Shown here: piece after piece, positions 22,051-33,644 of the stretch
How positions within the stretch are numbered: the first letter of the stretch is position 1
Layout of the letters: each line of letters opens with the position of its first letter
NCBI GenBank assembly: GCA_033557465.1
Contig: CM066035.1
Location: 917,114,235 to 917,178,234 of the forward strand
Length of the DNA: 64,000 bases
Origin: Ichthyophis bannanicus
Lineage: Eukaryota; Chordata; Amphibia; Gymnophiona; Ichthyophiidae
Direction: 5' to 3'
The notes under the pieces: model-generated
What the model was told of the DNA's origin: nothing
Seen by the model: only the letters and a program-made list of their open reading frames with translations
Databases searched by the model: none
Made by a program: the position numbers and the translations under genes

Positions 22051-22507
22051 AATGATACCGAATAAAGGCAAAAAGAGAAGCCTCCCTCATTAATGATGTC
22101 CTAATGCCCAATTTGCACCGCTCTTGTGGCCGGCGACCCGTTGCCACTGCTTCATCATTGCAGTGACTCCCGCACCACTGCCGCTCAACGTGCCTACCAC
22201 TGCTTCTTCATTGTGGTGACCCCGACTCCCACACCACCACTGCTTGAGGGGCCTGCATCTCTGTTTCTGCACAGAGGAGGCCTGCATCTCTGTTACCTCA
22301 CAGAAGCGCCTTGTAACTACACGTTGCTCCTGCATTGCTGTTACTCCCGTACCGCTACTACTCAATGGGCCTGCACCACAGAGGTGCCTTGTAACTACAC
22401 CATCTGCACAGTTGTATATCATGACGGCAGGCCGTCGTATAGTGCCTGGTAACTGCACCTTCTCACATCGCTGCAGCGTCACACGCATGCATCACCACTA
22501 CGTGCCT

Positions 22508-22592
22508 AAAAGTGGACTGTTGTAGCTGTTGATATGAAAGGACAGACTAGATAGGCCAGGTGGCCTTTTCTGTCATCATGTTTCTACGTTTC
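22508..22592 (+). mobile_element. CR1 subfamily B 3'-end fragment
   Basis: The words ggactgttgtagctgttga, ggacagactagatagg and gtcatcatgtttctacg match 13825-13900. Only the last ~85 bp of the LINE is present, inserted inside the 6.1-kb element. Confidence 0.8.
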
Positions 22593-22710
22593 TTCATGTT
22601 CTTGTCGCAGCATGCAGCATGCTGTAACAAGGGCACAGGCCGGGCCTGGGAAGGGTTCTCGGCCTTCCCCCATCCACCTCAGCACATGCCAGCTTGGGAG
22701 GCACCAAGTG

Positions 22711-22805
22711 TGGCTGACTCATCCTGCTTGTCCTAGGAGAAAATGAAGTTACTTACCTGTAACTGGAGTTCTCTGGGGACAGCAGGATAAGTCAGCCACA
22801 CATAC
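22711..22805 (+). repeat. Internal complementary region (ICR)
   Basis: It runs from aagtgtggctgactcatcc through tgtcctaggagaaaatgaag to gataagtcagccacaca. The first half is the reverse complement of the element's left edge and the second half that of its right edge. It therefore records the junction of the two ends in a circular intermediate, as in the DIRS replication model. Confidence 0.9.
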
Positions 22806-22883
22806 CCTCCCACCTCCCCTGGATGGGGTCGACCTCCGTCCTGGTGCCCGCCTCCTAGCGGCAAAAGGCTCAGCTAGTGATGT

Positions 22884-23055
22884 ACTGGCTAGCTAGGGGC
22901 AGGCAGGGGGTGGGGCCAGTTGGCCCATGCTCAGAAGGGCAAAGCCCTTCTGAGCTATGGAGAGTACTTCCGTCTCGGCACCGTCGGATGACGTCACCAA
23001 GTGTGGCTGACTTATCCTGCTGTCCCCGGAGAACTCCAGTTACAGGTAAGTAACT
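22884..23055 (-). repeat. Right inverted terminal repeat of the 6.1-kb element
   Basis: The reverse complement of the left repeat plus about 25 extra bases at the outer edge (gaactccagttacaggtaag), as expected for DIRS right ends, which extend past the left repeat. Confidence 0.92.
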
Positions 23056-23430
23056 CAGTTTTCTGTTGAATGACCACACGAGGCAGTCCTCGGTGTAAGC
23101 TTGTGGGAATAAGAACAGCTGAACAGTGAAAAGAGGTTTTTGTTACGTCATTCTCTGTTACCTGATTTATCCTTTATGTTGGAGAAGCATCCTTTTTGCC
23201 TTGTTTGTGTATTGAGCTTAAATGCCCTGGAAATCCCCACAAAATAAATTTTCTTGCTGCCTTGAACCACCGACTCGTAACTACAATTTGTCCTTAAAGA
23301 ATAAACTAACTACAAGTCCCAGAATACATCTGGTGACAACAAGGGGAGCTTTATTCAAAAGTGGACATCATAGGGCTGTTTCCTGCTTGTAAGCTCTTGG
23401 GCCCAAGCGGAAGCATCGCAACATGTGACT
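23056..23430. other. Continuation of the unrecognised unit from 15621
   Basis: No gene. It contains aaataaattttcttgctgcc (possible polyadenylation signal) near 23240-23260. Joined with 16873-16956 it forms a continuous stretch once the DIRS-ended element is removed. Confidence 0.4.
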
Positions 23431-23485
23431 GTACATCGCTGCATATGCCTTGTAGCACTGTACAAATGATCAGAAGTAGTAGCTT
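23430..23485 (+). mobile_element. L2-like LINE 3'-tail fragment
   Basis: The phrases ccttgtagcactgtacaaat and gatcagaagtagtag match the L2 tails at 45690-45730 and 48010-48052. Confidence 0.65.
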
Positions 23486-23669
23486 GTATATGTCTTGTTC
23501 AATGTGCTTTCATGTTCTCTGTATCCTTCTTGTGTAACATGTGTTCAGGTTCTGCCTTGTCAGCTGCTATAGAAGACATGATAGGTTTATGCCTACTTTC
23601 TTCATTATCCAGTGTTGCTTCTTTTCCATTGTTTTGCTTTACACAGTTTTCTCCTGTTTTATGCCTTTA

Positions 23670-23850
23670 GTAGGGTTTCAAAAACCTGCCTTGGTGACTC
23701 CCCCCCAGTTAGTCCAGTAGTTAGGATATACATAGTGAATAATCATAAGGTAAATTTGCACATATGGGAGACCTGTTATATGCATATTCACTGCAGATAG
23801 CTTGAATATTCTATGAGCTGCAGAGTCTCTGAAGATAAAGTTGGGAAGCT
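23670..23850. mobile_element. Diverged palindromic MITE
   Basis: The left half (aggatatacatagtgaataa, gtaaatttgcac) pairs with the right half (ttatatgcatattcactgca). A related palindrome is at 30840-30975. I know this type of gatatnc...gaatatgcat repeat from vertebrate genomes but did not search for it. Confidence 0.55.
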
Positions 23851-23865
23851 CTGCCCTCTTAAAAC

Positions 23866-23992
23866 TAAAGGGTATATTTACTAAGCCAGGCTAACAGTTA
23901 ACCCAGGCTATCTGTGCCTGCATTGAATAACATGGGACCTAGCTGCAGATAGCCCAGGTTAATCATTAACCCGGCTTAGGAAACATACCCTT
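23866..23992. mobile_element. Short palindromic MITE
   Basis: The terminal inverted repeat is about 45 bp: left gggtatatttactaagccag, gctaacagttaacccaggct; right the complement ending in cggcttaggaaacataccc. It is 127 bp long. It abuts the left end of the Tc1 element at 23994. No clean target duplication is left. Confidence 0.8.
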
Positions 23993-24359
23993 ACAGTTGT
24001 GGTCAACATTATTGGCATTCTTGCAGTTCAACCTCTTAAAGTCAAATATCTCCTAAAAAAAGTGGCCATGAAATAGCTTTGGACTACATATGCACACATA
24101 TTTGACACACAAAAGAATCAAATAAAACAAGACCAATTAAAAAAGGAAATAGTATAAAAACTGGGACATGCTCAGGATATGATCATTGGCTCTTCTTATA
24201 AACAATTCAAATCAGTTTGAACAGCAGAACCACATTCCCATTACAGTAAAATTAGAAACACTTGTGATCATTTGTCAGTACTCTCATGACTTAAATCAAC
24301 TAGTGAAAGATGGCTGTAATGTTTAAAATGGCCACATTCACTCCCTGTTCCATTTTCAC

Positions 24360-25390
<1,031 letters not shown>

Positions 25391-25551
25391 TGCCATTTAT
25401 CCTGCCCACGTCATATTTCTTTTTTTCTCAGAAATTACTACATCTAAGTTGCACAATCTTTTTTGTTGTATACCTTTGAACATATTATTACAATATTATG
25501 ATGACATACAGTTGGAATATTTCCAATTATTTCTTAAAATATTGTACACAA

Positions 25552-26006
25552 TGGGCCCAGTTTTCACCTAGGCAGGCTATGCACAGCGTCAGCACATAGC
25601 CTGCCTGCCGACCCCCTTAACCTGGATTTTCACTTCCGCAGCGACGGAAGTGCAAATCTGGGTTTGACTGGATGTGCCTGGAGCCGCCAAGGCTAAACGG
25701 GTAGCAGCGGGTAGATGCAAGGAGATGAGGAAAAACCTCGCTTAACTTTAAGGTGCAGAGGGCTAAGCGGATAGCATCAAAAATTGCTGCTACTCATTTA
25801 GCCTTGTCCTCTGCCCCCGCTCCACCCCGGAATGTCCCCAACACGCCCCGATGCTGACCGCATAGCATCTGGGCGCGTTAGGGACTTATCCAGGATTTTC
25901 CAAAGGCACTTCCCATGTAGGTTCCTTTGGAAAATCCTGGATAAGGCATTTACACAGGTAACTAGGGCAGTTACCCGGCTAAATGCCTTCGAAAATGCCG
26001 CCCAAC
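25552..26006. mobile_element. Non-autonomous insertion in the Tc1 right end
   Basis: It starts at gggcccagttttcac and ends at cgaaaatgccgccc, an imperfect inverted pair. Tc1 text lies on both sides. Internally it holds a second pairing: ttatccaggattttccaaag (25892) against ctttggaaaatcctggataa (25925). No ORF with motifs. hAT-like is only a guess. Confidence 0.65.
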
Positions 26007-26049
26007 ATACCTAAAATGCAAAGGTGCCAATAATGTTCACCACAACTGT

Positions 26050-27700
26050 GTGTTTTATGCTTAGTATAGAAGAAATAGTGTCAAAGATCAGTTCTCTCTG
26101 TTTCACTTTTTCTCACTTCATATATCTGTACAACTTCCTTTCTCTTCTCTTTACCCAGAGTCATTCTTAGATGGAAGCAAATCAGATTGGCCAGTCCAGA
26201 CCCCTTACTTTGATTTCTCCTCCCTGCTACCAACAGAAGGAGAACAACATTTCTTACCTGGAGCTTCCTCTATCTCTGCTGGCTTCAATCTGAGACTAAG
26301 AGCCCTGTATGGTTCAGAATATAGTCTGAAGCTTGCAGAGAGAGAAAGCAGACACAGGTAAGTAGTGCTACTCTCCTCCTGCCAGCAAGAGAGATGAAGG
26401 TTAGGGAGAATTGTGCTGGGGAGAGGAGACGAGCATAAACTCATTCCCAATAGGCCCCTCCTTAGCCTGTTTACTCCTACCCTTAATTCTTTAGAAGTCA
26501 TTGTAGCAGAAACAAGCCACTAACATGCTAACATATCTCAGGCAAGTAACACATATACCCAACGCTACATACAACGAATACCATAAGACCTGACATCAAT
26601 TATTTCTGATTTGTGAATGAGTATGCAAGAAGGATACAAGAATCTGATGCAGTTTATAACCTGCTCACATTTGCTCAGTGTCACAGCTGGGTCAGGCTCC
26701 TCAGAGAACATCATGGTCCCTGGCTAGAGTCATGTATGTTCACCTATAACAGCTCCCTTTCCCTTCAGATTGAGCCCTCCAGTACTCAGAGGCTGCCTGG
26801 ACTTGAAGCCCAAGCCCAAGGTGCTTCCCACAGAGGTAAACTACCCTGTCATCTACTAGTTTCAACATTTTCTTCCCCTCATTCAGCCCACTCCACTCTC
26901 TCTGAGAGCACCTCACTCTTGTCATCTGCATGCCTCCTCTTCTCTCCCCAATAATCTCCTGCTGCTCCTCTCTCTCTCTCATCCAGAGATGTCAGTCTCA
27001 ATCCTGATCCCCCTAGGCATTCCACACACTTCCTGTGCAGACCCAACCACAACCCCTCTAATCTTAGACAGTGGCGTTCCAAGGGTCATCTTGTGTCCCC
27101 CCTTGTGGCATGTGCCTCGCCCTCTGCCGGGCCCACATGGCAGAGCCAGTGTGGCAAACCTACCTTAACATAGTGAGTGGCTTGCCACGCTGCCTTCCAG
27201 CTGAAGTCACACCTTATTCTCTTTTTTAACATTCTTATGTGTTTTATCATTTCTCTTAAATTACTCTAGCCCTCTGTTCTGCTTGTTTGACTTGGAATAG
27301 ATTGAAAACTCTGTCAAGCAGGAAGTCCCTAGTATATGTTTGTGTACAGTGCTGTGTATACCTTGTAGAGCTATACAAATGATTATTCTTATTAGTAGTA
27401 AACTATACACCATCACCAGATAGTAGGAGAACGAGGCATGAAAAGAACTGAAGCATAGGAACAACATGGACAGATGCAGCAGAGCAGTTTCACAGCATAG
27501 GAACAAAGCCGAAGCAGCAAGGTCAAGAAGCAGACAAGGGTCAGGGCAGGCTAAACAAGTTCATTTCCCATAGGCTAACAGAGGTCAGATATTAAAGATA
27601 CAGTCAAAGTAAAGAACTCATGAGGCAGCCATGAGGTTTAGCTGTGGGTAACCCTCCCCCAGCCATGAGGATTTTTCATAGTGATCAGCTTGCTAAGAAA
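26050..27700. other. Unassigned sequence
   Basis: No gene that I can support. An L2-like tail-type phrase (gtacagtgctgtgtatacc, gagctatacaaatgattatt) lies at 27345-27395. ORFs at 26205-26501 (-) and 26613-26954 (+) lack motifs. Confidence 0.4.
27290..27405 (+). mobile_element. L2-like LINE 3'-tail fragment
   Basis: It reads ttggaatagattgaaaactc, caagcaggaagtccctag, then cagtgctgtgtataccttgt and ttagtagtaa. This is the order seen at 45640-45735 and 47955-48052. Confidence 0.7.
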
Positions 27701-28090
27701 AGACATAAAGGTTTCAGTAGGCACCCTTCCCCCCCCCCCCCCCCCCCCTCCAGGCCTGAGCACAATACCCTCTTGCCCAGAAATCAGCAGACCAGAGCAT
27801 ACCGGTTTGGGCAGGTCACCCAGGCACCTTCCCAGGGGCTACTGATTGGTGGACAGAAAATACCTGAGATGAATGAGATTGTAGAATGAGTTTAAAATTG
27901 TACTGTATATAAGACATTGTGGGACGTCCTTCGTGGCTCAGATTTTTTTGTGGAGACTGCCGGCACTCTGTCTGAGCCTGTGCGCACATTAAAAGATCCT
28001 GTTTGCATTCCAGCCTGTCTGTGTGTTTCCTTCTGTGGGTGAGAGAGAGAATGAGAGCTTTTTCACAGCATTTGCTGCAACACTCACACA
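27620..28090 (+). other. Possible solo-LTR-like segment
   Basis: A TATA-like tgtatataagacattg (27904) is followed about 80 bp later by cattaaaagatcctg and then tgtgtgtttccttctg, an order like U3-R-U5 of a retroviral LTR. A C-run is at about 27729-27749. Edges and a target duplication are not convincing, and no retroviral genes are nearby. Confidence 0.3.
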
Positions 28091-28099
28091 TGAGGCCTA

Positions 28100-29200
28100 T
28101 TTAAATAAGAGCAAGGAGCCAGTCAGAGGAGAGTCATTCTTTGAGACATTCCCAGATTTAGGCATAGGCAACATAGGCAATTGCCTGGGGAACCAATTTT
28201 CACAGGGGCCTAATACCTAGAGCAAAGAAGAGTCTGCTGCTGCTTACTTGCATGTACAAAAGAGCACCACTGTGATTCTATGGCCTTCCTCTGCTCTTTT
28301 TCTGGCTCTCCAAACCTTGGGCTCTCTTAAGACACCGCAGATTCTCTACTCTGGGATTTACTGTCTGGTCTTGCCCTTGGGTGCCAAAATCTTAAACTTG
28401 CCCTGCCTTGAGGACTAATCAAACCAGGATGCATCCTCAGAGGACCAGTAAGGGCAAGCCACATTTTTAGACTGAGACTAGTAGCAGCACATAAGACACT
28501 TCCTATGCAAGGGGGAGGTAAATGCAGGGCACCGGTGAGTACAGTTTGTGGAATAATAGTATCCAGTCATATCCTTGACTTGAATTGAAACCACTTATTG
28601 GTACCAGCATAATACCGAGCCTCTTGCTTCTCTCCCCCCACCCCCAATATCCTCCTGCACAATATGGAGAGATTTAGCTGTCAACAACTTGGTAGATACT
28701 TTTGCTGGACTAGTGGGTAAGTTTGCAGCTCATAGTGATTTCCCAGTACTTAAGATAAATTAGCTGCATGCTGTAGAAGCTGTGCTATTTTTTTGTTACA
28801 TTCGAAGACTCTTCTTTTTGTATATATAAATGAACCATAGACTGTACTCTTTTTTGGCTTGTTTCAATTGGTGGGTGACCCCTGCAACCCAGCAAGTCTT
28901 CACTATTGAGGGGGTGAAAGAAGCAGGCAGGTTTCTTTTACAGAAATCCAGCAAAAGAGAAGCCTCAGCAGGAGATTTTTCCTTGGCAGCAATTATGCCT
29001 TGGGAGGTGGGGATTTTAACTCGTGTGGATGGTGATTGATTTAAAAGAAATAAAACCCAGTGTAACCCAGATTAAAAGGCAAGGGGCAATCAAGGGAAGT
29101 GCACACTTCATTTATACTGAAAATATGTTGAAAATGTAACCAGCAATCTCCTTTATCCCCTCTGAGCTTGGCCTACAAGCATTGATTGATTTTTACAGCT
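28100..29200. other. Unassigned sequence
   Basis: No ORF with motifs. The phrase ggcataggcaacataggcaa near 28161 looks like a decayed low-copy repeat. Confidence 0.4.
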
Positions 29201-29243
29201 GCTAGGCCCATAGTGTAGCAACCTTCCAATGCTGTGGCAAGGA

Positions 29244-29649
29244 GATGCCATAGTGTCTTCCTCTCACTGTGGCCTCCTAATCCTCAGCAGCAGTGTTCTA
29301 CAAGGGTTATTGTGAGGGTCCTTTTTTTTTATCCTGTCAAGTTAAGGTTGCCAACTGGCTCCAGATGCGCCTGGCTACTTGATCCAGTCCTGGGTTTACC
29401 CCAGTGCGTGCTAGGATATGTAGTTCTGATTTCTTCTTTTGTACTCTGTAAGAAAAGCAAGACTACAAGCCCCTACATGCAACGAGGTAAACCCAAGATT
29501 GGATCAAGTTTGTCAGGCGCATCTGGAGTCAGTTGGCAACTCTAACTTGACAGGATCAAAGAAATAGGACCTTCACAATAAAATCTTGTATAACACTGCT
29601 GCTGAGGATTAGGAGGCTACAGTGAGATGATGACACTATGGCATCATAC
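29244..29649. repeat. 400-bp foldback element
   Basis: Arms at 29244-29440 and 29450-29649 are inverted copies at roughly 80-85% by eye, with a loop of about 10 bp. Matching words include gatgccatagtgtc, cctcctaatcctcagcagca, tgatcctgtcaagtta without its first bases, and ggctccagatgcgcc. No ORF. Such a structure could form a long hairpin in RNA or DNA. Confidence 0.88.
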
Positions 29650-29659
29650 ATGCCCACAG

Positions 29660-30835
29660 TGCTATAATGAGGGGGGAGGAGAGTCTCTCCTAAAGAGGAA
29701 GAAAAATCACATCCTTAAAAGATGCCACATTTTCAGCCAAGTGTCAGGGACCAAAAGAGTGGAGTATTATGGTCTAAAATAGTCAGGCTGACAGCATACA
29801 TATGTTGTTTCCTTAATTTTCCTCCTCCTAACTCCTATTTCAATTTAATTACTGGGCTCTAGGAGCCAGCATAAAGGCTCAGCGCAATATTGCAGTAGTC
29901 TTTTAGCCCATTTGTCTTTATTAGGAATCTCAGTCTGATCCCAAAGTGAGCTCTATCTGAAATTGAAACCTCCCCCACTGCCGTGAAGTGAAATATTAGA
30001 AGAGATGTCTAGGAAGATTCTGGGATGTCCAGAGCACAATGTCCAAAAATCCAGGGGATGGGTAGCAGTGAAGGGAGGTCTTCTGAAGTTGATCCATCTC
30101 CACCCTGAAAGTCCCACTAACCGGTTCTGGTGATAGGCCCTTGCAGATAGCCTCAGAAACGGGTACTTGGACATGCTGGCCGGAGTATTTAAGAAGGAGG
30201 GTGACTATGTTAGGAGACATGCACATCCCAGCTGGCTGTTTCAGATAAGCAGACGTGTGGTGGCTGGCCAGTAATATTTTTGAGGTATGTAGTTACATGC
30301 TGGTTTCTTTGGCCAGGAAATACAGACTTTGGCAATGAAAGCACATTTTGCTCTTCCCCCCTAGAAGCGTTGCAGCCATGAAAAGAGCACTGTTTTGTTT
30401 CTTATTCGTGATCAGGAACAGATATAGGCATGGATGCCTCAACAGCCAGGGCCAGTCGTGCTTGTGCTATTCTGAAATCGCACTGTGACATGCACCTCCA
30501 TTACTCCACTCAGGCCGTGCTTCCACCACACCCCTGTGTTACACGGACATGCTTGCACCAGGAACACCTATATACCCAGCTTCTAAAATGGGTCCGTGGA
30601 TGTCTCTGTGATTTGCACATCTGTATGCCCGTTTTCAGATGTCCAAATCACGAATAAAGCGTCTAAAAAAACCCCTTAGTGTGTAGGCAGGGCACATGGG
30701 GCATCTCATTACACCTGATGGAACTCCTCAGTATATGTAGCTATGAGTGCCATCTTTTATTTACCCCCAGTAGTAATCTTAGATACCCAGGTATATATTC
30801 CCAGTTTTTTATCCTAGGTATAAGAGAAGAGCTTT
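29660..30835. other. Unassigned sequence
   Basis: No gene or named repeat. ORFs at 29953-30226 (-) and 30430-30912 (+) lack recognisable domains. Confidence 0.4.
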
Positions 30836-30839
30836 CCAA

Positions 30840-30975
30840 ATTTGACCTGGTGACCCCACAAGATATTCACGATGAATATTCACGAAATAAATGTGCATTT
30901 GGTAGCCTCTAGTGTATGCATATTTATATTATGCATATTCATTATTATCCTAAAACTCCTATCCTACACAGGTGT
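30840..30975. mobile_element. Palindromic MITE
   Basis: The left half gatattcacgatgaatattc ... aatgtgcat pairs with the right half gtatgcatatttatattatg ... attcattattatcc. Same general type as 23670-23850. Confidence 0.65.
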
Positions 30976-32115
30976 GTTTCAGCAACAGCCTTAGTCAGGG
31001 GTGTAGGAACCCCAAATAAAATACAATACAAAAGGTAAAAACTACATAATTATCAATTACAAAAAAAAAACTTAAAATAAAACTTGAGAACCATAAAAAC
31101 ATATGAATATCAAATAAAATATAAGACAAGGGAATATATAAGAGGACAATATGAACATAATTAATACACACTGTATTATCCTAAAACTAAATAAAAATCA
31201 TGTTTTCATTATATTTAATCCCATATTACACGTCATAACAGATGACTTAATTAAATTTAAAAAACGTGACATAAAAAAATAAAACTAAAAAAGACATCAC
31301 ATATATAAAAGTACTACAAAAAAGGTGAATATAATAAGACCTTGAGAGTTGTACAACATAGAACAATATAAGAGAACATTAAAAAATAAAAATTCAAACC
31401 AAAGCATATAAACAGCACTTATAAATAGAACTAAAATTAACTCACGGAAGTAGCACATCAAAATCATCAGTCTATAGTGGTCTAACATAGGATGTCCAAA
31501 TAAAGGACCCAAAATTGCCACTACAGGAGGTATCAACATAGAATATGTTAAAGTATACCCTGGTTACAAATTATGTAACAAAATATAGCAAACCATGTAA
31601 ATATTTAGGAGGCATGAGGGGGTACTGTCTTCCAATCGGTGGAGAAATACTCTTCTAAATTGGGATATTACAAACTCGGGTAAGATAAAGAAGGGTGAGC
31701 CAGTAAATATCAACTTACTAAAACCCCTTTGGACAATAAATAATCGGGATAAAATACACTGGGAGCTTAGTGCATATAGTTCTAAGCCGGCCGTTTCAAA
31801 TAGGATGGTCAGCATACACTTCGAGAGGTATCGAGTGAACAGGAGAGGAATCAAAGAGAGCAGGAGACCCAAAAGAAAAGTACCAAAAATAAGGAAAAGA
31901 TCAGCTCATATTGCAACAGGACACAAAGTGGCACATACGTAAATAACTCTGCATAATGGCATTGATATCAACAACTTAAAAAGGTCAGAATGGTGTCCCG
32001 CAAGCATCAAATAATATATATAACTGTAGTGAGAAAGAAAGAGTTACTTCAAATAAAAACAAAACCCATTATCTTCTTTTCATAAGGGCAAACAGCTAGT
32101 AGGGGAAATTTTTGA
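30976..32115. other. A-rich unassigned sequence
   Basis: Strongly A/T-rich with no motif-bearing ORF. The opening words caggtgtgtttcagcaacag and ccttagtcaggggtgtagga look like part of a known-type repeat end (possibly a Penelope-like 3' region on the minus strand), which I could not confirm. A similar A-rich text is at 37680-38340, beyond the CR1. Confidence 0.4.
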
Positions 32116-32116
32116 T

Positions 32117-33270
32117 AGAGTGCGAACAATACACTGTTAAGCTTTAATGAAAGACTAGAAGAGGGGACTGTAACTTCTGGAGAGAGATCTGCAATTGTGA
32201 CTATATACGTCTGGGAATTTTCTGAAAGGAATTCTTTCTATTAAAGCTATTTAACCTATGAACCCACTATTTTGTGTTAAATCAGTCAGGGCCTAGTAGC
32301 AGCAGTTTAAGTTTAAATTTAAAACACAGAAGAGAACTTTCTGGTTACATTTCATACCCATCAGAGAGCTTGTAGTTTTAATTTAATAGTCACTCAGGGC
32401 CTAGCATCAGCAAAGTACTTTTAGTTTAAATTTAAAACACAGAAGAGAGCTTTCTGGTTAAATTTGGAACCCAGCAGAGAGCTGCAGTTTACATTTAATA
32501 GTCACTCAGGGCCTAGCATCAGCAAAGTACTTTTAGTTTAAATTTAAAACACAGAAGAGAGCTTTCTGGTTAAATTTAGAACCCAGCAGAGAGCTTGTAG
32601 TTTAAATTTCATAATAAGTTAGAGCCTAGCAGCAGCAAAGAGCTATAATTTAAATCAAATAAGAATATAGATTAGCACAAAAGGCAAAACAGGGTCAGTA
32701 CTCTTTGAGCAGCAAATAAAGTCTTTTAGAGACCTTTAGAAAGAGGCCTTCTAACTAGGGGGCAAGAGGCCTGTGAAACGTTTTCAATAGGTGTTAACAC
32801 CAGGTGGCAGTTCAAAAGGCCATTTTGAAAGACTCCTTCTATCCAAGCAAGGACTGTTAATCATCTAGGAAGTTGGTCACAGCTTACCTCAGCAGCACAG
32901 GCATAAAGAGCTCAACCAGAGCTCTGTGATCCTCAGTCTTGAAAGACTAGAGTGCGAACAATACACCGGTCAGCTTTAATGAAAGACTAGAAAAGGGGAC
33001 TGTTACTTCTGGAGAGAGATCTGCAATTGTGAGTATATACTTCTGGGAATTTTCTGAAAGGAATTCTTTCTATTAAAGCTATTTAATCTGTGAACCCACT
33101 ATTTTTTTGTTAAATCAGTCAGGGCCTAGTAGCAGCAGTTTAAGTTTAAATTTAAAACACAGAAGAGAACTTTCTGGTTACATTTCATACCCAGCAGAGA
33201 GCTTGTAGTTTTAAATTTCATAATAAGTTAGAGCCTAGCAGCAACAAAGAGCTATAATTTAAATCAAATA
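32117..33270. repeat. Composite of 112-bp tandem units and a 265-bp direct repeat
   Basis: A ~265-bp unit at 32117-32382 recurs at 32949-33217, starting gagtgcgaacaatacac and including ggagagagatctgcaattgt. Between them, two 112-bp units start at 32384 and 32496 (taatagtcactcagggcc, then agcatcagcaaagtactttt). All share aagtttaaatttaaaacaca-type text. The motif agcttacctcagcagcacag also occurs twice (32882, 33278). It may be an amplified promoter or 5' region of a retroelement, or a small satellite. Confidence 0.85.
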
Positions 33271-33644
33271 ATAATATAGCTTACCTCAGCAGCACAGGAC
33301 AGGGTACTGTGTAGCAGCCCTCTTTTAATAAGTGTTATTTCCCTCCCTCCCTCCCCACACCCACCCACCCCTGGGATAATCGTAGCTTTATAGGTACTTA
33401 CACATCTTAAAAGACAGGAGGTGCTCTCAGGTGAAGCTCATTACCCAAATCAGTCATACACTAAGGACCTGAGATCAATTAAGCTTCAGGTGAACAAGGT
33501 ATATTAAACGTATTAGGTACAGTTTTATTGGTAAAAATATCCATAGCAACCCTTAGTAAATAAAGAACTTAAAGATCTAAACAAAAACTAAAAACTAAGA
33601 TGCAGACAGCAGTCCAGCAGTGAGATGGGGGCTTTCCAGTCTTT

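Larger units (their letters stand above)
16957..23055. mobile_element. 6.1-kb gene-less element with DIRS ends
   Basis: The left repeat (16963-17107) and right repeat (22884-23055) are inverted and about 95% alike by eye. Shared blocks include cagccacacttggtgacgtc, gccgagacggaagtactctc and gggccaactggccccacccc. At 22711-22805 lies an internal complementary region that joins the complements of the left end (gactcatcctgcttgtccta) and right end (acttacctgtaactggag), the hallmark of DIRS elements. I found no Gag, RT, RNase H or recombinase motifs inside; the interior is GC-rich and partly tandemly repeated. It is inferred to be non-autonomous, mobilised by a coding DIRS. Confidence 0.85.

Noticed and set aside
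27620..28090. Endogenous retrovirus
   Set aside because: Only an LTR-like order of signals; no paired LTR, primer site, gag, pol or env nearby. Kept as a low-confidence feature only.
31297..31872. Hydrophobic minus-strand ORFs (80 and 102 aa) as membrane proteins
   Set aside because: T-rich strand of an A-rich region gives Leu/Phe/Ile by composition; no other support.
32117..33270. CRISPR-like array
   Set aside because: Repeats are 112-265 bp, without short regular spacers, in a vertebrate context.
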